From Muricoccus nepalensis (lineage in GTDB: Bacteria > Pseudomonadota > Alphaproteobacteria > Acetobacterales > Acetobacteraceae), in the NCBI RefSeq assembly GCF_006438825.1, contig NZ_RCZP01000023.1, positions 1 through 64,000 on the forward strand: 64,000 nt of DNA, read 5' to 3'. Shown one piece after another: positions 55,966 to 64,000 of the stretch. The notes beneath the pieces were generated by a model. That model ran no database searches. It worked only from the letters and a program-made list of their open reading frames with translations, and was not told the origin of the DNA. A program made the position numbers and the translations under genes. Position 1 is the first letter of the stretch. Each line of letters opens with the position of its first letter.

Positions 55966-55971
55966 GCGCCC

Positions 55972-56997
55972 CTACTGCCGCTCGATCCCCGCGCGCTCGA
56001 ACACCCCGGCCCAGCGGGCGATCTCGGCGTGGACGGCCTCCCGCACGGCGGCGGGCGGGACCGGCGGGCGGGGCGCGAGGCCGAGGGCGGCCAGCCGCTC
56101 GCGCAGGGCGGGGTCGGCGAGGGCGGCGGCCGTTGCGTCTGCGAGGCGCGCCACGACCTCGGGCGGCGTGCCCGCGGGGACCGCGATGGCGTACCAGGTC
56201 TGGATGTCGAAGCCGGGATCGCCGAGGAGCTCGGCGACCGTCGGCACCTCCGGCAGCAGCGGCGAGCGCTCGCGCGAGGTGATGGTGATCGCCCGCGCCT
56301 CGCCGCCGCGGACCTGGCCCAGCACGGAGGAGGCGGGCTCCACCACCAGCTCCACCTCCCCGTTGCGCAGCGCGACGAGCGCGGCGGGGGTTCCGCGGTA
56401 GGGGACGTGGGTGAGCCGGAGGCCAGCCGCAGCCTGGATGGCCTCGGCCACGAAGTGCTGGGTGCTGCCGACGCCGACGGTGGCGACGTGCAGCCGGTCG
56501 GGCGCCGCCCGCGCGCGGCGGGCGAGGTCGGCCATGTCCCGCGGCGCCTCCGGGCCCGTGCCCGCGAGGAGGACGAGGCCGACGGAGGCGACCATGGCGA
56601 CCGGCTCCACGTCCGCCAGCGGGTCGTAGGGCAGGCGGCGGTAGAGGGCGGCGGAGACGGCGTAGCCGTTGTTGATGAGCATGATCGTGTGCCCGTCCCG
56701 CGCGCGGGCGAGGGTCTCGGCGGCCATGGTGCCGCCGGCGCCGGGGCGGTTCTCCACAACGACGGGCTGCCCCAGCGCGGCGGCGAGGGAGGGCGCGATC
56801 AGGCGGGCGACGATGTCGGTCGTGCCGCCGGCGCCGAAGCCCTGGAGGAAGCGGAGCGGCCGGTCGGGCCAGGAGGCGCGGGCCGCGCCGCCCTGGGCGC
56901 GCGCGCGGGCGGGCAGGGCCGGCAGCGCGAGCAGGCCGAGGGCCGCGCGGCGGGCGAGCCTTCCCGGCGGCCGCGCGTCGGGCGAGAGCGGGGGCAT
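55972..56997 (-). CDS. Bug/TctC-family solute-binding protein
   Basis: The 341-residue product has a signal peptide (RRAALGLLALPALPARARAQ). Bug motifs follow: LRFLQGFGAGGTTDIVARLI (about 49), VVVENRPGAGGTMAAETLAR, VATVGVGSTQHFVAEAI, THVPYRGTPAALVALRNGEV and PEVPTVAELLGDPGFDIQTW. It converges on the RraA-like operon with a 6-nt gap and has no TctA/TctB genes nearby. The ATG at 56997 begins the signal peptide. A longer frame above it is antisense to the SnoaL-like gene. Confidence 0.9.
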   Translation of the reverse strand: MPPLSPDARPPGRLARRAALGLLALPALPARARAQGGAARASWPDRPLRFLQGFGAGGTTDIVARLIAPSLAAALGQPVVVENRPGAGGTMAAETLARARDGHTIMLINNGYAVSAALYRRLPYDPLADVEPVAMVASVGLVLLAGTGPEAPRDMADLARRARAAPDRLHVATVGVGSTQHFVAEAIQAAAGLRLTHVPYRGTPAALVALRNGEVELVVEPASSVLGQVRGGEARAITITSRERSPLLPEVPTVAELLGDPGFDIQTWYAIAVPAGTPPEVVARLADATAAALADPALRERLAALGLAPRPPVPPAAVREAVHAEIARWAGVFERAGIERQ

Positions 56998-57153
56998 GAG
57001 CGGTCTCCCTGGGGGCGAATCCCCGCCGATGGCGGGCGCGGCGCCGCGTCCGGGGCATTGGGCGGGGCGGGGGCGGCGGGCGTCAAGGCGGCCGTATCGC
57101 CAGCGGCGGCGGGCGGCCCTAAGGTCCGCGCCCTTGGGACCAGAGGGGGCGGG

Positions 57154-57768
57154 ATGCCGGAGAGCGCGATGCTGCGCCGCATGGCGGTGATGGAGCTGGT
57201 GCAGAACTGGGCCGTCTGGCGCGACGCCGGCGACTGGGAGCGCTTCCGCACGGTCTGGGCGCCCGAGGGCCGGATGATGGCCACCTGGTGCCAGGCGCCG
57301 GCCGAGGGCTTCATCAAGGCGAGCCAGGAGGGCTGGGCGAAGGGGGTCTCGATCCTGCACTTCCTCGGCGGCTGCTCCGTCGACCTCGAGGGGCGGCGCG
57401 CGATCGCCCAGACGAAGATGACCATCTCCCAGCGGGCCGCCGTGCACGACGTGGTGGTGGACGTGGTCTGCACGGGCCGCTTCTACGACTTCGTGGAGGA
57501 GAAGCCGGACGGATGGAAGATCGTGCTGCGCCAGCCGATCTACGAGAAGGACCGGATGGACCCCGTGGACCCCGCGGCGCGGCTGGAGCTCGACCCCGCG
57601 CTGCTCGCCCGCTTCCCGGAGGGCTACCGCCACCTTGCCTATCTCCAGACCCGCATCGGCTACGAGGTGAAGACCGACATGCCCGGGCTGAAGGGCGGGA
57701 AGGTGGCCGCCCTCTACGCCGCCGGGGCCGCCTGGCTGCGCGGCGAGGCGCTTTCCTGGGAGGAGTGA
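57154..57768 (+). CDS. SnoaL/NTF2-like protein
   Basis: The 204-residue product has an NTF2/SnoaL_4-like start. MAVMELVQNWAVWRDAGDWE (about 10-29) is followed by the FRTVWAPEGRMMATW block and LHFLGGCSVDLEGRRAIAQT. The last 80 residues (PIYEKDRMDPVDPAARLELD and after) extend beyond the single NTF2 domain. Proteins of this type can be small-molecule isomerases, dehydratases or hydroxylating-dioxygenase partners, and none of these can be chosen here. It is followed closely by an FMN reductase gene. Confidence 0.75.
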   Translation: MPESAMLRRMAVMELVQNWAVWRDAGDWERFRTVWAPEGRMMATWCQAPAEGFIKASQEGWAKGVSILHFLGGCSVDLEGRRAIAQTKMTISQRAAVHDVVVDVVCTGRFYDFVEEKPDGWKIVLRQPIYEKDRMDPVDPAARLELDPALLARFPEGYRHLAYLQTRIGYEVKTDMPGLKGGKVAALYAAGAAWLRGEALSWEE

Positions 57769-57808
57769 CCCCTCCCCCTCCCTCCCCTTTTCCAGAAGAG
57801 CGAGCACG

Positions 57809-58369
57809 ATGAGCGAATTCAGGATCCTCGGCATTTCCGGCAGCCTGCGGAAGGGCTCCCACAACACGGCGGCGCTGCGCGCGGCGGCGGAGCTGGCGCC
57901 CGAGGGGGTGACGGTCGCGATCTACGAGGGGCTGGGGGAGATCCCGCCCTACAACGACGACGTGCGCGTGGCCTCCGGCTACCCGGCGCCGGTCGAGGCC
58001 TTCCGGGCGGCGGTGCGGGCGGCGGACGCGGTGATCTTCGCGACGCCCGAGTACAACTACTCCATCTCCGGCGTGCTGAAGAACGCCATCGACTGGGCGT
58101 CGCGCCCGCCCGAGCCCTCCTTCGACGGCAAGGCGGTCTCGATCATGGGGGCGACCCAGGGGCTGCTCGGCACCGCACGGGCGCAGTACGACCTGCGCAA
58201 GATGTGCGTGTTCCTGAACGCCCATGCCCTCAACAAGCCCGAGGTGATGATCGCCCAGTCCGGCTCGAAGTTCGACGAGGGCGGGCGGCTGACCGACGAC
58301 ACCACGCGCAAGCTGATCGCGGGCCAGGTGGCGGCACTGCGGGACTGGGCGTTGCAGCTCCGGAAATAG
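57809..58369 (+). CDS. NADPH-dependent FMN reductase / quinone reductase
   Basis: The 186-residue flavodoxin-like protein has the FMN phosphate loop ILGISGSLRKGSHNTAALRA (about 6-25). PEYNYSISGVLKNAIDWASRP (about 80, shown in family pattern) and the MGATQGLLGTARAQYDLRKM block (about 113) follow. This is typical of the YieF/ChrR/AzoB group, which reduces FMN, quinones, azo dyes or chromate. It is 40 nt downstream of the SnoaL-like gene and probably co-transcribed with it. Confidence 0.9.
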   Translation: MSEFRILGISGSLRKGSHNTAALRAAAELAPEGVTVAIYEGLGEIPPYNDDVRVASGYPAPVEAFRAAVRAADAVIFATPEYNYSISGVLKNAIDWASRPPEPSFDGKAVSIMGATQGLLGTARAQYDLRKMCVFLNAHALNKPEVMIAQSGSKFDEGGRLTDDTTRKLIAGQVAALRDWALQLRK

Positions 58370-58387
58370 GGGGCGCCGCCGTGCCCC

Positions 58388-58416
58388 TTGGCGGGGCGCG
58401 GCCGGACGGCGTAGCC
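58388..58416 (+). promoter_or_regulatory. Predicted livHMGF promoter
   Basis: TTGGCG (58388-58393) is followed after exactly 17 nt by GTAGCC (58411-58416). The leader to the livH start would be about 65 nt. Confidence 0.4.
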
Positions 58417-58488
58417 TGGGGCGGGAACGCTTCACGGCCGAACGGCAAAACCGGGGACAACCCGGGCACTGGAAGATGGAGACCGCGC

Positions 58489-60835
<2,347 letters not shown>

Positions 60836-60839
<4 letters not shown>

Positions 60840-61683
60840 GCGCGCCGATCCTGCCCGCGCGGAACGCGCCGATCCTCCAGGTGCGGGAGCTGCTGATGCG
60901 GTTCGGCGGGCTGACCGCCGTGAACCGCGTCTCCTTCGACGCCATGGCCGGCGACATCACGGCGGTCATCGGGCCGAACGGCGCGGGCAAGACGACGGTC
61001 TTCAACCTCATCACCGGCTTCTACAAGCCGAGCGGGGGCGAGATCGTTCTCAACGGGCCGGGCGGGCCGAAGCCGCTGCACGCGACCGTCGGGCACCGCA
61101 TCGCGCAGGCCGGCGTCGCCCGCACCTTCCAGAACATCCGGCTCTTCCCGGGCATGACGGTGCTGGAGAACCTTCTCGTCGCGCAGCACAACACGCTGCA
61201 GGCCGCGACCTTCTTCGGGATCGGCGCCGCCTTCGGCCTCGGCCGCTACCGCCAGGCGGAGCGGGAGGCGGTGGCGCTCGCGCGGCGCTGGCTGGAGGCG
61301 ACGCGGCTGCTCGACCGCGCGGACGACCCGGCGGGCGCCCTGCCCTACGGCGCGCAGCGGCGGCTCGAGATCGCGCGGGCCATGTGCACCAACCCCGTGC
61401 TCCTCTGCCTCGACGAGCCCGCGGCCGGGCTCAACCCGCGGGAGTCGGAGGAGCTGGCGGAGCTGATCCAGCTCATCCGGGCGCAGGGCTGCTCCATCCT
61501 TCTCATCGAGCACGACATGGGCGTGGTGATGCGCATCTCGGACCGCGTGGTGGTGCTCGACCACGGGGTGAAGATCGCCGACGGCACGCCGGCCGAGGTG
61601 CGGGCGGACGAGCGGGTGATCGCGGCCTATCTCGGCGAGGGCGACGAGGACGACGTGCCGGCCGCTCCCGTGGAGGGCGCGGC

Positions 61684-61687
<4 letters not shown>
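60836..61687 (+). CDS. livG: Branched-chain amino-acid ABC transporter ATPase LivG
   Basis: The 283-residue ATPase has Walker A GPNGAGKTT (about 46-54), the LivG-specific GVARTFQNIRLFPGMTVLEN segment, and LPYGAQRRLEIARAMCTNP as the ABC signature (about 166). Walker B LLCLDEPAAGLNP and the switch EHDMGVVM follow. The first 12 residues are an extension before VRELLMRFGG, and the tail is acidic. It energises LivHM together with LivF, which it overlaps by 4 nt. Confidence 0.94.
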
Positions 61688-62394
<707 letters not shown>

Positions 62395-62397
<3 letters not shown>

Positions 62398-62417
62398 GGC
62401 GCCCCTGAGGCGCCTCA
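62395..62417 (+). terminator. Hairpin at the livF end
   Basis: TGAGGCGCC (62395-62403, including the livF stop) pairs perfectly with GGCGCCTCA (62409-62417) over a 5-nt loop. No T-tract follows, so it could attenuate or stabilise the message. Confidence 0.4.
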
Positions 62418-62433
62418 TGACGCGAGAGACCCA

Positions 62434-62462
62434 TTGAAGCCGAGGGGGCGCGCCCTCTAGGC
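62434..62462 (+). promoter_or_regulatory. Predicted promoter of the Liv binding-protein gene
   Basis: TTGAAG (62434-62439) is followed after exactly 17 nt by CTAGGC (62457-62462), 35 nt before the ATG. It would allow the binding protein to be made in excess over the permease. Confidence 0.45.
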
Positions 62463-62497
62463 TTTCACCAACCGTACCAATCGGAGGCTTCCGTACC

Positions 62498-63622
62498 ATG
62501 ACCATCCAGCGCCGCGCCCTCCTGGGCGCCTCGATCGCCACCCCGGCCCTCCTCTCCGCCGGGGGCGCCATGGCCCAGGCCCGCGGTCCCATCCGCATCG
62601 CGGTGGCGGGGCCCCTCACCGGCTCCAACGCGACCTTCGGCGCGCAGATGCGCGAGGGCGCGACCCAGGCGGTGACCGACTTGAACGCGGCCGGCGGGAT
62701 CCTCGGCCAGCAGCTCGTGCTGGAGACCGGCGACGACGCCTGCGACCCGCGCCAGGCGGTCTCGGTCGCGAACCAGCTCGCCGGGCGGCAGGTCCGGGTG
62801 GTGATCGGGCACTACTGCTCCGGCTCCTCGATCCCCGCGAGCAAGGTCTACGCGGAGGAGGGGGTGCTGCAGATCAGCCCGGCCTCGACCAACCCGCGCT
62901 ACACCGACGAGGGCGCCTGGAACACCTTCCGCACCTGCGGGCGGGACGACCAGCAGGGCGCGGTCGCCGGCAAGTATATCGCCGACAGCTTCAAGGGGAA
63001 GCGCGTCGCGATTCTCCACGACAACTCCGCCTACGGGAAGGGGCTGGCGGACGAGACGAAGAAGGCGCTGAACGCGGCCGGCACGACGGAGACGCTCTAC
63101 TCCGCCTACACCCCCGGCGAGCGCGACTACAACGCCCTCGTCTCGCGCCTGAAGGCCGCGAACATCGACGTCATCTATGTCGGCGGCTATCACACCGAGG
63201 CCGGGCTGATCGTGCGCCAGGCGAAGGAGCAGGGCATGCCGGTCACGCTCATCGGCGGCGACGCGCTGATGACGAACGAGTTCTGGCAGATCAGCGGCGC
63301 GGCCGGCGAGGGCACGATGATGACCTTCCCCTCCGACCCGCGGAAGCGCCCGACGGCGGCCGAGGTCGTGGCTCGCTTCCGCGCCCGCAACGTCGATCCC
63401 GAGGGCTTCGTCCTCTACACCTACGCCTCGACCCAGGTCTGGGCGGAGGCGGCGAAGAAGGCGAACTCGGTCGACCCGCGGCGGGTGGCGGAGACGATCA
63501 AGTCCTCCGGCCCCTGGCAGACGGTGCTCGGCCCGATCAGCTTTGACCGCAAGGGCGACGTGACGATCCCGGACTACGTCTTCTACGTCTGGAAGAACGG
63601 CAGCTACGCCGAAGTCGCCTGA
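62498..63622 (+). CDS. Branched-chain amino-acid-type ABC transporter binding protein
   Basis: The 374-residue periplasmic protein (Peripla_BP_6, LivK/LivJ type) has a signal peptide with QRRALLGASIATPALLSAGG. IRIAVAGPLTGSNATFGAQM (about 34-53), GHYCSGSSIPASKVYAEEGV (about 107) and KRVAILHDNSAYGKGLADET follow. Length and spacing are normal. It directly follows livHMGF, so it is the cognate binding protein. The exact ligand (Leu/Ile/Val, urea or another small molecule) is not determined. GGAGG precedes the ATG. Confidence 0.92.
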   Translation: MTIQRRALLGASIATPALLSAGGAMAQARGPIRIAVAGPLTGSNATFGAQMREGATQAVTDLNAAGGILGQQLVLETGDDACDPRQAVSVANQLAGRQVRVVIGHYCSGSSIPASKVYAEEGVLQISPASTNPRYTDEGAWNTFRTCGRDDQQGAVAGKYIADSFKGKRVAILHDNSAYGKGLADETKKALNAAGTTETLYSAYTPGERDYNALVSRLKAANIDVIYVGGYHTEAGLIVRQAKEQGMPVTLIGGDALMTNEFWQISGAAGEGTMMTFPSDPRKRPTAAEVVARFRARNVDPEGFVLYTYASTQVWAEAAKKANSVDPRRVAETIKSSGPWQTVLGPISFDRKGDVTIPDYVFYVWKNGSYAEVA

Positions 63623-63677
63623 GGGCGGGCTTGAAGAGGCGCCGGGCGCCGCCCATCTTCATCCCCGTCAACAACTG

Positions 63678-63691
63678 AAAGGAGGTGATCC
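63678..63691 (+). promoter_or_regulatory. Full-length Shine-Dalgarno: perfect complement of the 16S rRNA tail
   Basis: AAAGGAGGTGATCC is the exact complement of the 14-nt 16S 3' end GGATCACCTCCTTT. With G-U pairs the match could extend to 63694. The GGAGG core ends 7 nt before the GTG at 63693, a normal spacing. Confidence 0.75.
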
Positions 63692-63740
63692 GGTGTCTCA
63701 TCGCATTAACCAGGGTTCCGCGGCCGCCGTCCGGATCACC
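63684..63740 (+). ncRNA. Stem between the ribosome-binding site and the small ORF
   Basis: GGTGATCCGG (63684-63693), which covers half of the Shine-Dalgarno region and the first base of the start codon, pairs perfectly with CCGGATCACC (63731-63740) inside the ORF. The loop is 37 nt. The right arm contains GGATCACC, a copy of the 16S anti-Shine-Dalgarno tail. Confidence 0.55.
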
Positions 63741-63752
63741 GTGCAGGGCTGA
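63693..63752 (+). CDS. 19-residue small protein or leader peptide
   Basis: From the GTG at 63693 the frame encodes MSHRINQGSAAAVRITVQG and stops at TGA 63750-63752. The unusually complete Shine-Dalgarno sequence at correct spacing argues that it is translated. Codons for Arg-Ile-Thr (CGG ATC ACC) form the anti-Shine-Dalgarno copy that can close the ribosome-binding site. It lies 70 nt after the Liv binding-protein gene and is followed by two hairpins, the second a clear terminator. I do not recognise the peptide. Its value may lie in being translated rather than in its product. Confidence 0.5.
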   Translation: MSHRINQGSAAAVRITVQG

Positions 63753-63765
63753 ACAGGCCGACGAA

Positions 63766-63781
63766 GGGGCCGTGAGGCCCC
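63766..63781 (+). repeat. GGGGCC-GTGA-GGCCCC hairpin after the small ORF
   Basis: A perfect 6-bp stem (63766-63771 with 63776-63781) with a GNRA-like GTGA tetraloop, 13 nt after the small ORF. Confidence 0.5.
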
Positions 63782-63855
63782 GACATCGGTTCGCTGATCC
63801 AGCAACACGCACGGGTCACCAGGACGACGCGGGCCGCGAGCCGGCCACGCGATGT

Positions 63856-63887
63856 GAAGGCCCCGGCGGGAGACCGCCGGGGCCTTC
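63856..63887 (+). terminator. Strong hairpin terminator of the small-ORF unit
   Basis: GAAGGCCCCGGCGG (63856-63869) pairs over all 14 bases with CCGCCGGGGCCTTC (63874-63887), loop GAGA. A few T residues follow (TGCGTT). It is the longest perfect stem seen in the window. Confidence 0.65.
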
Positions 63888-64000
63888 TGCGTTCCGGCCT
63901 GGCCGCGCTGCGGTGGGGCGGTTCACCTGGGTTGTTGTGGGATTACCACGCCGTCATGCGCCCGCCGGGCGAAGGGGCAACCCCTTCCCCAACCCCTCGT
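63888..64000. other. Intergenic edge sequence
   Basis: No gene is supported here. A 7-bp stem GAAGGGG/CCCCTTC lies at 63973-63989. A short minus-strand frame ends at 63925-63923, but it runs off the window and shows no recognisable protein. Confidence 0.4.

Noticed and set aside
63637-63659. TTGAAG-N17-CATCTT as promoter of the small-ORF unit
   Set aside because: The -35 matches other promoters here, but the -10 is poor, and GAAGA...TCTTC with the inner GGCGCC repeats can also fold as the end of the upstream message. I left it unassigned.
63914-64000. Minus-strand partial ORF at the right edge
   Set aside because: Only about 25 codons are visible and they carry low-complexity Gly/Arg/Pro sequence. 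Nothing supports a gene.

Overview
The window is about 64 kb of very GC-rich DNA with tightly packed genes, and every recognisable gene is of alphaproteobacterial type. The division and cell-wall cluster runs straight into lpxC, several Bug/TctC solute-binding proteins are present, a DUF1127 protein and an MlaA/MlaC pair occur, and promoter-like boxes resemble TTGGCG-N17-CTAnnn. This suggests a member of the Acetobacteraceae (Roseomonas-like). That assignment is an inference from gene content and composition, not from a marker-gene comparison.

Positions 1-16107 hold a dcw cluster read left to right: the 3' end of a probable ftsI, then murE, murF, mraY, murD, ftsW, murG, murC, murB, ddl, ftsQ, ftsA and ftsZ. 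Most junctions are 4-nt ATGA/GTGA overlaps. A strong hairpin closes the cluster after ftsZ, and lpxC (lipid A synthesis) follows. Positions 16193-21723 hold envelope and genome-maintenance genes: bamD, recN, endonuclease V (nfi, opposite strand) and NAD-dependent ligase ligA.

Positions 21809-44539 are a mosaic of short units. They include a LysE exporter, a Bug solute-binding protein, a membrane histidine kinase, an acyltransferase, an M24 aminopeptidase, a DUF1127 protein and a predicted outer-membrane beta-barrel. These are followed by uvrD-prmA, an SBF-type transporter, a ZIP transporter, metF, mlaA and mlaC, a frameshifted RgpF-like glycan gene, ettA with a GNAT gene, an HNH protein, a second LysE exporter, an SH3-domain protein and another GNAT.

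Positions 44704-63622 are mostly transport and catabolism. They include an OsmC protein, a dipeptide-type solute-binding protein, MarR divergent from an M29 aminopeptidase, and a copper-handling trio (DUF2946, PCuAC, YcnI). A catabolic operon follows (RraA-like, Ldh-like, Bug protein, beta-hydroxyacid dehydrogenase, ModA-like protein) flanked by two more Bug proteins. Then come a SnoaL-like protein, an FMN reductase and a complete branched-chain amino-acid-type ABC transporter (livHMGF and its binding protein).

The most unusual element is at 63678-63887. A 19-codon ORF is preceded by a 14-nt perfect complement of the 16S rRNA 3' tail. The ORF itself encodes a copy of that tail that can fold back onto the ribosome-binding site, and the unit ends in a 14-bp terminator stem. 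Other points of note are a set of promoters placed so close to start codons that leaderless mRNAs are predicted (bamD, ligA, uvrD, DUF2946), a five-codon leader ORF coupled to the outer-membrane protein gene, and palindromes between marR and the M29 gene. No rRNA, tRNA, CRISPR array or insertion sequence was recognised.
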